Part shown: positions 24,741 through 36,675 of the stretch, piece by piece | How the letters are laid out: the number at the start of each line of letters is the position of its first letter | How positions within the stretch are numbered: the first letter of the stretch is position 1 | Assembly (NCBI RefSeq): GCF_001039355.2 | Contig: NW_019773625.1 | Span: 923,079 to 987,078 of the forward strand | Length of the DNA stretch: 64,000 nucleotides | DNA from: Lingula anatina | Lineage: Eukaryota > Brachiopoda > Lingulata > Lingulida > Lingulidae | Direction: 5' to 3' | The notes under the pieces: generated by a model | Database searches by the model: none | Told to the model about the DNA's origin: nothing | The model's input: the letters and a program-made list of their open reading frames with translations, nothing else | Made by a program: the position numbers and the translations under genes

Positions 24741-27700
24741 GTGGGTCGGCCGTATTCTGAATGCACTCAAAGAATACCATTTACTTCATCTAAAAATGTT
24801 TGTCTTTTATTATAAGATTTGAATTAGTTTTTCATGTTTGAAGTGGTTATTTCATGTACAGTAGATGAAAGGGTGCATCCTTTTGATTTCATTTTCCTTT
24901 TCTCTGTGCATTTTAATGCATCTGCTGGTAATTAACAGTTAGATGATTTAGTATTTTTTAAAATTTCCTTTGCATCTTACTGTATATTTGCAGAGAGACT
25001 TTACATGGTATGACAGTATGATTGCTTTTTGTTAGGAGAATGTTCTTGTGCTTGCAATGCTTCAAAAATCAATGGTTGCTTAAATATCTTGGATAAGAAG
25101 CATGGTTGTTGCCTGAACATTTATACATTTTTCAAATTGTTTAATTTGGTGTTTAGTTAGTATTCAAACGAAGGAAGATTTGAGCAGAAATTTTCCTCCT
25201 TTGGGAGGAGATTTCTTTCTTTTTATGCTGAACAGAATAAAATCTCCTGAATCTCCACCCCCCCCCCCCCAAAAAAAAATAAAAATAAAATAAATAAAAT
25301 AATAAAAATTAAATAAATAAAAGGGAGGTTATGTGAGTGGTAGGGTTTCTCATTTGGTAGCATACTGTTTTCTCATTCCAGGGTAAAAAAAATTACAGAT
25401 TGAATGAGAGTTATTATGATGTTTTTAGTGAGGCAGATGAAATAAGTCTTAGTGGCATATTGTGACCGGCCAAAGTGAGAGGGGACATGAGAGAAATGTC
25501 TGCTCTCCTTAGCTTTCATAATATCTCCATAAAAACATGCATATAATTGCCATGTAAAATCAAACCAGTATTTAACAAATTACTGAAACGTATGCTGTAC
25601 TGAATTCTTACATACAAATGCTTTCTCTTTTGTACAGGGTGGTCCCTAAAAACGACCCATTTTACTTTCCATCTCAATTTTGATACAATTAAGATGTTTC
25701 CATCTTTCTTTTACCAAATTGTGTCATAAGGACGACCATTCTACCCTTGCAAATTCTACAGAAATTGGAAACCTATCAGGCTATTTTTTGGATGTTAAAA
25801 TGTTTCTTATTGACTGTTGTTGTCATGCAAACTGATGAAGACAGAATGCTTGAAGGAATTGTGCAAACCACACAGCTAATATGGTTCAGTAATATATTAT
25901 TTGAACACTTTTAATCAGAAGAGCCCCTGTCTACATACGAATGTAACATGATTTTATTGTGGCAAGCTGTAATGCCCAACCTTTTTTCTTGAATTTCTCT
26001 TTTTATTCTTTTTCAGTCTACTTGGCTTCCAAAAGATGAAAATTCCAAAATGAACAAAAACCACAACAGTTGGAAAAAGTCGGGGACAAAAAAGGACTTC
26101 AGTTTGCAGTTGCTTGCATTCAGGTGGCTTGTTTATAATACACCAAAAAATACAACAGTAACGGAATTTAGGTGTATATCTACAGAATACATATATATGA
26201 CATGTTAATTTAACTTTCTGCGTGGCTGTGACCATAAAACCAACAAAAGGAACATAAATGGATGGAGTTGCTCTGAATAAGTGACTAACTCTGCTTAAAA
26301 ATGGTAAAAAATACACGTGAAATGAGACTTTGACTTTGTAATAGAAGATGTAGCTTAAATAAGTTAGAACCAGGACGGTTTTGTGAGCGAACAAATGTCA
26401 AGAATTAATTAATGTGAAATAACAAGGGGTGTTACGAGGCCTGTCGACTTGTACATTTTCACATATTTCATTTATTACAGAGCATTTTGTAAAAATTATT
26501 TGTTTAAGGTAATGGTTTTCTCCACAAATTATTGTAAAGGCTTTATTTGGTAACTTGCCTTTTTATTTTTTTGAATAGCAATAAGATCAGAGTTAACAAG
26601 TAATACGTATTTTGGTAGCAGTCAAGGCATGGCTGAGTAATTATTTTCATTCAGATTTTTTTCTGATTTGTGTCACGGTGGAAACCATGCAAATATTGAA
26701 GTTTTTTTTTTCAAAAACGCTATTTACATGTCTTTAAAAAGGACAATAATGACGGTCAAATTAATGTCGAAACGACTTCTGGAGTGTTGTGATTCTTGGG
26801 TTAAATTCTTACCTAACCTAACCTCATCGCTTCTCTTGTGTTGGCTAAAACTGCTAATTCTGTTGAATCTATCAAAGGTTTCAAGAACACCAAGTGGAGG
26901 AAGATGATACTTAAACAGATGAGTAAAAATGTTTTAAGAAGATGATATCGTTGTATTTTAGTGGTCATTTGAGGCCCCCTTCGTTGGTGAGATCCAATAT
27001 TTTATCATCATCATGACATATTGAAGCATGTTGAGAACAACATCTGTGCTGACGCTCTGTCACTCCAAAGTTTAGATTTTGCCGACTGCCTGTTGAACAA
27101 TTTAATTTGGGGCAGAATTAAACGTGGGATTTTAGCGCTTTAGTTCGCGGGAAATAGCAATTGCTTGACGTCATTGGCAGTTTTCTGGTACTAATTGCAC
27201 TCTCTTGAGGCTGAAACTCACAAGCAAAAGTAAACATGATACTTCTTTAGACCAGTATGTGAATGGCTCTCATGAAAAGGCATTTTTGAACACACTTGTC
27301 AATTATATTGTGATTTTATTAAAAGCGACAAAATTCCTACTTAATGGTCCAATACGTATAGGATCGTCATAGCGGCAACGAAGCCGTTTCTATAATTATC
27401 CGGAATTACTTTGTGAGTGCTTTATAAGGTAAATAATTTGCCGCCCTAGGATTGCAGTAAAATTTTATCATCATGCTGGAAGTACAATTACGTCTGTGCA
27501 GACAGTGTGGGATGCCTCCCTTAAAGTCTTGACTGATTCACTTCCTAAATTTTACTACACCGATTAATTTGTAATAATATGTATATTGCTCGCTTAAAAG
27601 CCCAAGCTTATTTCTAACCGTAAAGTGCTGCTGTCGCCACGGATCAAGAAAGAGAGGGTGAAGGTGGGTGGAAACAGCAGAGCCTGAAGTAGTTGACCAA

Positions 27701-28127
27701 TGGAAATCATTTGATGGGATGAGTTTCGACTTTGAAACGTGTCAGTTGAACAATAAATCTCTCAGTCATGTCACCATTCAACGTTGCTTGTTTTTTATTT
27801 TATCCTCATTAAGGCAATATGCATACAATATTAATTCTAATTTGATACGGTTTTTCCTAAAGATTATATTGCATGTCTCATTAGTCAGAAGAATTTGGAG
27901 CAGGTGTTCTAAAAGTTCTAAAAGAATAATATGTAGCGGCAAACGTCAAGTAATATATCTGGGAATGCACGTTTTCGGGAGGACGCACCGTTACGTTTGT
28001 TCATATATTAGAACCAAAGGCGCTGTATTGTTGTCATTTTTTGGCGTCTCTAAAATTCGATGTAAAGATATTTTGAAAAACTGGATATGGATAGCATGAG
28101 GAAGTTCTGTCATTCACACGTAATATT

Positions 28128-28271
28128 CAGGCCTGGGCCTCGAAAGCATCGTATATTGCGAATAGCGATATCACATAGAGGCTACAATATGGGGCGAGTA
28201 TGGACGAGTAATGGAATCGAGACGCTTGCGCTCGGTCGCAATGCGCGATGCTTTCGAGTTACGGGGCCCTG
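28128..28271. repeat. Short element with hAT-like imperfect terminal inverted repeats
   Basis: The right end read outward-in starts CAGGGCCC and continues to CTCGAAAGCATCG. The left end starts CAGGCCTGGGCC and reaches the same CTCGAAAGCATCG. CAGGGCCC-type termini are common in hAT-derived MITEs. I could not find an 8-bp target duplication, so the class is tentative. Confidence 0.5.
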
Positions 28272-28968
28272 ATGCGTGCTAATGACCCCCCCCCCCCCAC
28301 ACACACACACAAACTGTCAAACACGATGATGCCATGAAAAACACAGACTACCGTCCGTTTCTCTCTGTATCGCTGTTGCTCTCTCCTATTACTCGAATCT
28401 ATCAACTGAAACAACTAAGTCTCTCGCGAGGCGATTCCACCCAGCGCGAGGTAAAGCGTCTGAAGTGTTTTTACAGCACGTCTGTATTACTTAAACTATT
28501 TCTCCCATCGGTTTGCACGTGTCAGCACCGACAGTAAGCATAACATGGGGCCCGCAGCCACGAATAGGCAGACGATTTATGACTATGAACAAAGGGAATA
28601 TATCCAAATTAATGTGACACCGACAAGGAGTTGAGGGTTATGATTGGGGAGAATTATTGTTGCAAATTTAGAGCGACCCCATGATTCTCCAACTCTGTGG
28701 AATAATTGAGGTGGAATGCTCAAAGAGAGGGCTATGTATAGGGCACTGCGGTGTTCTGCACGAAGTTAAAAGCGACTAGAAGGAAATGGTCAAAAAGACG
28801 CAGTGTTGGCTATGGCATCTACTCGTAAATCGGGCGTCAAAACAGAGTTCAACTTCGGTGAGAAGTGAACTTATCTACTCCATGGAAAGGATTTTTATAC
28901 ACTTTCACTGAGCTTTTCTCTGTTTTCACTGTGGTTAGTTATTCACTGACAGGTTAGCCCGCCTTAGG

Positions 28969-30083
28969 ATGGACCGAGTTCCCATTGAGGAAGACGAGGT
29001 AAGCGTTACGGAGTGAAATAAAGGTCGCATTCATTGCGCTGTATCACATAATTATATATTTATGAACACATTGAAATATATTCAAACATAGCGTGGAGCA
29101 TCGTAGCCTGGGTTTGTAGTTCAACATGACTGCTCCTAGACTAATATTACTCCAATATCAAAGGTAAAAAGTGAATAAATGCTTCCGACGCTGTATACAT
29201 GTATTTAACAAGACTTCGTAGAGTATTTTCTGAGCCAACATTGGTAAAGTCCCACACAGCAATAAATATGTGATGAAGGTTTGGAGGTGCATGTAACACT
29301 TGACAGGACACATAATATGCAGGCACTCAGCGTTGTATTAATTATAATGACATGATATTAATCCCAGTAAATCTTGTAAACTTTGACATTTGCCAATATC
29401 AAGTATCACACAGCATTAAACATGTGATTAAGGTTTGGAGGTGCATATGTACATGTAACACTAGGCGGCTAACTTAAAAGATAATATGCAAGTACTCAAC
29501 GTTGTATTAATTATAATGAACACATGAAAGTTTATGTTGCTGGAAGATCAGTATCACATGATATTAATCCCAACCAATTAATTGAAATTGAACCAATTAA
29601 TTGAAAATTGCCTATACTCTTTCGTCATATTTTTTACCGCCTTCTCCGATCTGGATTTCTCTCCCGTCTGTACATGTCAGTGTTTACGTCTAAAACGTAC
29701 GTGTAATACTTCACTTCCGATGAGCGCGTCCACGGGATATCAATATTCTTGAAGTAGTGTTTTGAAAAGAGCGGCGCCTTTTTTTCTGACGGGCTTAATT
29801 GAAATTGAAGCATTACGCACTTATATCTTAAATGTTGCAAGGTTAACTTAAGGTCTATAAACTGGGCGAGTTATGTATAAGATGAACAGACTAAACAGGC
29901 TGCTCAGGCACTATATAAAGTAACGATCTGGAAGTGCAGGTGTATTCTGCCATATTGGACTGACTGATTTATCTGATATGAAAGTAATTCTATCTAGACT
30001 GCCGCATGGCACATTAGGCTTGTTTTAATATTGTCTACTGATATAATTTCGTTAAGATGTATTATTATTTTTCTTATGGTTTT

Positions 30084-30122
<39 letters not shown>

Positions 30123-31629
30123 TCACACACACACATCCCAATATCGAATTATACACAGAAATTATCACCAGCAGTTCCTATCCCTTCAAGGCCTCTTCAA
30201 CATGAAAGTATTTGCGCTATAAAATTAATGCAGGAGCAGAAATGTCTTTGAGGAGTACATCGAGTTCAGTCACCCCAACGAGACCTCTTCCTCTTTTATT
30301 TCATTGAGTATGGAAGGTTGGATGAATCAGCTCTGTTTGCTCATGGTTAACTATATTTTGCTCACCAAGAATACCTAAGATGAAGTCACGTATGACGTCC
30401 ATTTAGTGGGCTAACTTCTGAATCTGCTGTAGATTTTTTCCGGTGTAATTTTGATGTGGAAGGCTGTATTCACAACCAAAGTTGATCCTTGGACTAACAG
30501 ATCCGCCGATCAAATATGGCCGATCCACTTGAAAGCTTACCGCGTAATCCCCGCGTGGAAACTATTCAGTATTAATTAGGAGATTATGCAGCAAGCTTTC
30601 AAGTATTTGATCCGCGGATCTGTTAGTCCGAAGGTATTGACATCCGTACCTTGCCTGTCACCCTGAATGTTGGTGTAACTTGTAACCCACCTTCGGAACT
30701 CAGGGTACGTGGTGACCATATAAATATTGTGAATTTTGGTGGAAAGGCTTGATAAGGCATGATCTAGTATACACAGTACTCAGGATGTTGTTCAAAACGG
30801 GGTCTGTGGGTGAGCGATCATGTTATAAGTAGGAATAAGTGTTCACATTCCCTTTCAGGCCCTTAGGCTGGGGAGGGGGTGTATAAAGGGTTAGAAAAAT
30901 AAGATCTTTCAGGTCCAGTTTAAACCAAAATTTGATCTAGAGTCCTTGTCATTTCTCACGTTGGGTCAACTTAAAGTTTAGAAAGCGTTCCACATTTTCA
31001 GTAAAGAGAACCTCCTTTGAAAGCGGTGGCTATTCAGACAGTGTGGGCCATTTTTCACGAAATAATCTTCATGCCAGCTTAATCTGTTTTTGTTGTCTCC
31101 AACTCTAATATATATGTAATATATGTATATCATAGAAGGGATAATGGTCCAGTGTGCCGATCCAGTCGTGATAATATATATGTGAATGTGAAGTGTTAAA
31201 ATAATGTATAGCTTCAGTGCGGAAAATTAGGGGTTGGCTCACGGCCTCGGACACTTTGACCTCTGGAGGGGTTAATATCTCCATTTAGGCAATCTTAATG
31301 CCATTTTCCGGCCATGTTATTCATTTGACCAAGGAGTTATAACTCCTTGATTTGACTAACCTGAGAAGGTTTTTGTACGCGGCACTTTCGTCCATTTTGC
31401 AGAATGTCATATACACAATCTTAATTGCAGCATCAGTCGAGTCCACATTAAGGACAGTAAACGATAGCACGACGTCTAGGCCTAACAGGTTTAATACTAA
31501 TGTTTTATATAAATATATCACTATTGATAAACCCCCCTCTTTTTCTATGATTACGAGTTTTTTTGTCGAGAAAAACTAGATTACAAATTACTTGTCAGGT
31601 CTTCCTATATACTGTAGTACACAAAGTGG

Positions 31630-31663
<34 letters not shown>

Positions 31664-33809
31664 CTCCTTTACAGTGACATTGTACAGCATTCGGCAAGTA
31701 GGGGCTGTTTGGTCCGCTATGAGTTTTACTTTACTGCTGTATCATCGGATATTCAGTTATTCATTTTCACTTATGTAGCACTTTCATTGTTCGCAATTAC
31801 ATGTGCATCACTTTATGCCCATTTGTTATGTGAGGTGCAGATACAATGGCAACTTACTGAGCAAGACTAGTATGGGCATTATAAGTGGGTGATAATTCAT
31901 CGTAACAATTAAGGTTTGCATCTGAATTTGACAAGCTTTGCATGTAGCTCACACATTTATCTTCATTTATTATTTCAAAAAGATTGTTATGCATCCAAAA
32001 TGATGCCGAAAATTATAAGAAAATCCACCTGCAGAGTACACATGTAAAAGAAAAAAATCCGGTCTTTCGTATGTCGGACATAGTAGCCCACAGTAGAACT
32101 ATACTAAGTGTGTGTGAACATAGAGGTGGTGCGAGATATAAGGGACGTCACACTCAAAACACACACACACACACACGGACACACACACACACACACACAA
32201 TTTTGACTGTATTACAAGTGAAACCGTTTTTAACACGAGGTACCATATTTTAATTATCTATACTATGCAGTATTTTGCTGTAAGATCAGACTTAAAGAAA
32301 CCCATAATCTGGGAAATAATCTCATAGGTTGATTGATTACTTTTCCAGGACCTTCACAATGAAATCGAGGAACTGCGTGAAGATTTGTTGCAGGCAGAGA
32401 TTATCATAAAGACTCTGAGAGAAAAGTTAAGAAAACAGAAACATGGAACGCAACAACTCGTTGTCGCCTGGAAAACAAAGCTTCGAGATCTAGAACGCGA
32501 AACGAAGCAAAAAGAACAAATGCGCGAAAAACAATTACAAAATATAACGTCCAGTCTTTATTATTTGGAAGGACAGCTAAGGAAAGAGAAAAAAGAAATT
32601 GAGCTTTTATTGCAAGAAAAGGATAGGACTATCGAAAACCAAAGGCAGACGATTGAAAAATTAAAACAAGAATGCGACACGAACCAAACTGCTTTGCAAT
32701 GGAAAGAAAGCCAGGGTAAATATAATAATAATGAGAGAGAGCGGGAAATATTTAGCCGACGTAAGGAAAATGATTCTCCTGCAATGAAAATTAGGCCAAG
32801 CTATGCAAGGGAAACAAGCTTGGAGAACAAAACTGAAAAGGCCAAGCTGCCGGGTTCTTCCACCAAAACACCCGTTCCTTTAAGTGGGAAAGATGTTAGC
32901 TGGCAGGCCACCGAGATGCAGCAAAAAACAGCGATGTTCCAAGCAGCCGATCACGATTATTCACATCAAAATGTACGCGGAGATACCTGGTTGGAAAAAC
33001 CGTACGATGAAAGACGCCAATATGGCCATTATGACCATTATCAGGAGACATTCCACCAAAATGTGGGCGTACAAAAAGAGAATCAGTCTCCAAAAGAATC
33101 AAAATACTTGAAGGAACATCCTGCAAAAATTTCAAGAGAGAGTCCAAGATTTCAGATTCCTTCTTCTGAGAACACACGTGATCCTTCTGGCAAGAGACGG
33201 GGAGAAATTAAAGAGTGTTACACCACCAACAGAAGCAATGCCAAGCAATATGCGCGCAGCTCACAAGACATGAACTATCATTTAGCAAAAGATTATGGTC
33301 TGAACCTTGAACATCGCGATATCTCATCGCAGAGCTGCAGTTCTCCGAAGGTGCGGGTAAGCGAGAGTCCGACGTCTCCACCAAGTCCACATCCGCCCTG
33401 GGGTGCGGTGTCCGTTAATCCGGCGCCCAGTAATCCGATACCACGGAGAACGGTTTCTGGGACTTTTCCAGGGCTCGACCCACGGATGTCGCCTCTACAG
33501 GTCTACAACAGAGACGGTTCACCAAGGTGGTCTCATCAAAGTACCCAGTCTTCATCAGTCTATTACGATGACAATGATACCAGTAGCTCCTCAAATAGCA
33601 GTTACGAGAATGTGTTCTCGTCCCCTGGGGTCTATGACCCAGTGTATTCATGGAACGACCAGGACGGTGAGGAGGGAGAGAAAGAAGGAGCTGCGTGGAA
33701 GAGAAAAGCTGCGTCCTTGCCCGCGCACCCGACCGGAGCGTTAGAGAGAAAAGGGACACCTGCCCACAGAACAGCGTCTTGTTATTCACAGGGGTATGAG
33801 CAAAAATGA
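28969..33809 (+). CDS. Coiled-coil protein, unrecognised family
   Basis: Two coding exons, 28969-28998 (MDRVPIEEDE) and 32349-33809, give 496 residues. The junction is phase 0 with GTAAGC donor and TTTTCCAG acceptor, and the long exon is open for 487 codons. From about residue 11 to 125 the protein is rich in Glu, Lys, Leu and Gln with heptad spacing (ELREDLLQAEIIIKTLREKL; LEGQLRKEKKEIELLLQEKD), a strong coiled coil. The rest looks disordered. It has a Ser/Pro-rich part near residues 330-400 (SESPTSPPSPHPPWG), a Ser/Asn run (DDNDTSSSSNSSYENVF) and a polar C-terminus. No enzyme motif, signal peptide or membrane segment is visible. It may be a cytoskeletal or scaffold protein, but that is inference from composition. 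The first exon is inferred from its ATG, phase and donor. Confidence 0.75.
29245..29575. repeat. Diverged tandem duplication, unit about 155 bp
   Basis: The blocks GTTTGGAGGTGCAT, AATATGCA.G.ACTCA.CGTTG, TATTAATTATAATGA and CATGATATTAATCCCA occur twice in the same order, beginning near 29250 and 29405. The second copy carries extra bases between blocks. Confidence 0.75.
30491..30629. repeat. Inverted-repeat element (MITE-like), about 139 bp
   Basis: The ends GGACTAACAGATCCGC.GATC are reverse complements with one mismatch, and inner parts (GATCAAATA, TTGAAAGCTT) pair as well. No target-site duplication is obvious. It lies in an intron. Confidence 0.65.
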
Positions 33810-34048
33810 ACTGTTCAGCATACCCGTTCTTCTATAAAATAATTAACAAGAAAATATACTGATAGAAGAAGGATCAACTGTAAATTGTCCAAAATGGTGG
33901 TTTGCATGAGAGAAATTACCACAATCTACAAACGGTGCTGTACCCATATCTTCAGGGCTACTCTCTCGTTCCGCGTTTTAGTTGATCCCAAGGAAAGGTC
34001 ACCTCACCTATTCGGTAGGCCAAGGAGTTGTATGCGACTAGTTGGGTA

Positions 34049-34219
34049 CCGGTGTAACGTGGCAGAGAGTCCCACATGAAAGAAAGTTTGCCTCCCATTC
34101 ATTTGTACAGGTAGGCTTCGCTCTAGATTTTGACCCACTAAGGCCAGGCTAACCCTAACCATTATAACCAATGGAGGTAGGACTTTCTGTCACACGGACC
34201 CTCAGTTTCGTTACACCGG
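34049..34219. mobile_element. MITE with CCGGTGTAACG terminal repeats, copy 1
   Basis: The left end reads CCGGTGTAACGTGGCAGAGA. The right end, reverse-complemented, reads CCGGTGTAACGAAACTGAGG, and pairing continues inward (AGAAAGTTTGCCTCCCAT against AGAAAGTCCTACCTCCAT). The same termini occur near 38.7 kb, so this is a family. It is non-coding and was probably moved by a DNA transposase of unknown class. Confidence 0.65.
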
Positions 34220-34619
34220 CTGCACTCCTACTATGTGTACGGCCTCGTTCAAGACATTATTTAAAAACACACACAATGTACGTTAGATCAATCTACAGAA
34301 AAACAATTACTGGAATTTTTTATGGTTTTCTAGAGTAAGTTTACAAAAATCTTCAGGCCATTGACAAATTCACGATTTATAACCCATTTTCTGAGTTCTC
34401 TGTGCGAAATCAAGATGGAGATTGAAGAACTTCTCTCGTGACGGTCAAAGGAAAAATTAATAGCTGAAAAACGGGTGTAAAATCGGAGTTTTGTCAACTG
34501 TTTTTGGTAGTGCACACCATGGTGTTAAAGGGAAAAAATCCAGTTTTCTTATTTGCAATGTATTGCCCATTGCCCGCCCGTATTCATTTCAGAATACTTT
34601 TAACAATGGCCATTTTAGG

Positions 34620-34830
34620 GTGCTTTCCCAGAGATTTAGATCGATCTAAAGATTAAGTTTTAGATCAACCTAACTCCCTGGCGGTTCACGCTAAATTGCA
34701 GTCAGCCGAGCGGGCACCATAGTTAATTACCCCCTTACAGCTTTTAGTAGGCGGGACAGACGCTTAAGCCGGCCAAGCTGACAGTAATCTAGTGAGACTC
34801 CCCACAGGGATAGAACGATCTAAAAATCAA
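34620..34830. mobile_element. Palindromic MITE-like element, diverged copy
   Basis: Left arm CTCCCTGGCGGTTCACGCTA and right arm AGTGAGACTCCCCACAGGGA are imperfect reverse complements, with a central part containing ACCCCCTTACAGCTTTTAG. It is homologous to the neighbouring element at 34850-35095. Confidence 0.6.
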
Positions 34831-34849
34831 TGGAAATGGGGTGTTAGGG

Positions 34850-35095
34850 ACCATTCTCACAGATATTTGGATCGATCTATCTCCCTGGGGAGTCTCACTA
34901 AATTGTTATCAACTTAACAGGCTTAAATGGCTTAAATGTCTGTCACGCACAGTAAAGCTATAAAGCGGTAATTATCTTTACCCCCTAGCTGATTCGGTAG
35001 GCGTGGCAGACATTTAAGCCGGTTAGTTGATAGCAATTTAGTGAGACTCCCCAGAGAGTTAGACCGATCTAGATGGATCGATCTGGGCAAGGGAA
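34850..35095. mobile_element. Palindromic MITE-like element, better-preserved copy
   Basis: The left arm (34873-34951, beginning GATCGATCTATCTCCCTGGG) and right arm (34999-35080, ending GATGGATCGATC) pair over about 80 bp. They share CACTAAATTG and TGTCTG, with a short AT-rich loop. It sits directly beside a diverged relative, so either one inserted next to the other or the element duplicated in tandem. Confidence 0.65.
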
Positions 35096-36675
35096 TCCAG
35101 TCTTAGCTACGGTCTGATGTGGTAAGTGTTAATTGCAGAATTCATTATGCCACCCACTATATCGTTAAATTATATAGTTTTTTTTCTGGCCAAAATTCGC
35201 GCACGGTCTCTTAAAAGGTCATATAGATGACGCTGTATACCCAATCTTCTCAACTGACCCGCTCCCCCCCCACTGGAAATTTTTCTTCGCCTTGGTAAAG
35301 TTTTTTGTTGAATTATTCGTTTTGATTCTGCACCAGTTGTGCATACCGTAATCAATGGTATGAGTAATACTATTGGCATTTACTGTACTTTGAAACAACA
35401 TTTAATCACCCTGTTTCATGTCGTTTCGAATTACGAAACAAGAAATTACATTTGCACGTGTGGCGAAGGGTTTGAAAAAATACAACAAAGAAAAATATAT
35501 GCGTGTACAGACGCATGCCTGCATTTGCACAGGTGCACGAGTGTGGATGCACGAGGCGGAAATAAAACTGTTTTAATAAAATGCGACATAAAAGTGCAGT
35601 TAGTAAGCTCCTTAAATTGTTTAATAAAGTAAATGAAAAGTAGAAATAAATATTGGAAATGCAAGTTATGTGAAACATATGTATTTTCAAGAATCCAAAA
35701 TTAGCATTGGACCCCACGAAAAGCCAATCCAATGACCATTGCTCAGGGTCAACCAAAGAAATAAGCCATGTGTAGGGTAATAAGCAGTAACTGGCTGTCA
35801 TTGAACAGTTGGCCCAATACCTGTGAATTTCAATATTTCATTCATTTTTACCTGACACGAGGCAGTAAACAGCGTTTGAAAAGCCAACGGCAATAATCTG
35901 AGTATAATGATATGTAAAATATGATACGTTAAGTGACTGCAGAGCTTCTTGCCTTCATTTTATATATGAAGCCCATTGCGCTTAAATACTCGTGTACACG
36001 AGCGTTGTGCAAAATCTATGGCATATGTGGCCTTCTGAGTTGGCGTACACGGCTTAGTGTTGGCCTGATCCGAGAGATCCATGTTACCCAAGAGTAAGTA
36101 TATACTTTTTATACCAAAACATTTGAAGGATCGATATACCTTTATCTGACGCTTTATCTTACGCACTCGTTATATACCTTACAAATGCAGATTGTTACAA
36201 AACTGATTAAAAGTGTCTTGGCCAATTTTCAAACAAACTACGGAGACACGGTTTTAAATAAATATATCAGAAGAAATTAGTAATTCAATAAAAATCTCGG
36301 GACTTCTCAGCGCCATTCTACAAGCCAAAAAGCGGCTTTTGACAATTTAGCAGCTACATGTGTAGTGAATACCCTGACATTTTTTTAGCAGTCTTCTAAT
36401 TATATTGAATATTCTTGAGAAGGAACAGGTTAGCAGATTTTGGTTGTCTCAGATCATCCACGTTAGATATAATAGCCCTTGGTAACATTAAGGCCTCGCA
36501 ATATCTTCTATGTTCGTGTAACTGTTCTGTCGGCTGTAATCAACAACAACAAAATAATATAGGTCTTGAGAATGTATATCTGTAAACTTTTAAAAAAGAT
36601 TTTGATATATACTGATAGTGGACAAAATGCCCCACACTGGAACATAGTTCGACAAGAAAATGATAATTTCTTTAT

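Larger units (their letters stand above)
23085..28968. other. Intergenic region between CSNK2B and the coiled-coil gene
   Basis: The beginning must hold the distal CSNK2B 3' UTR; an AATAAA lies near 23638. Beyond it are a dispersed repeat shared with 1960-2380 and inverted-repeat elements near 24.6 kb and 28.2 kb. There is a C/A-rich low-complexity run at about 25257-25320 and a poly-C/(CA)n run at about 28287-28313. ORFs here, including one of 146 codons on the minus strand at 25954-26394, show no domain or splice context. Confidence 0.6.
28999..32348 (+). other. Intron of the coiled-coil gene
   Basis: A 3.35 kb intron. It contains a diverged tandem duplication of about 155 bp (29.24-29.58 kb), a (CT)n tract at about 30090-30121 and an inverted-repeat element at 30491-30629. 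A (GT)n tract lies at 31631-31661 and interrupted (CA)n at 32158-32200. No nested gene is supported. Confidence 0.7.
33810..36675. other. Intergenic region with MITE-like hairpins
   Basis: It follows the coiled-coil gene and precedes the 3' end of sulfotransferase copy A. It contains a CCGG-ended element at 34049-34219 and two palindromic elements at 34620-35095. No gene is supported. ORFs on both strands at 35.3-35.8 kb overlap each other and show no domain. Confidence 0.6.

Noticed and set aside
25954-26394. 146-codon minus-strand ORF
   Set aside because: Aromatic- and Lys-rich translation of AT-rich DNA, without domain, repeat family or flanking splice sites.
34140-34170. TAACCCTAACC as possible interstitial telomere repeat
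   Set aside because: Only about two units are present, inside a MITE; a similar short match near 38.8 kb is equally weak.
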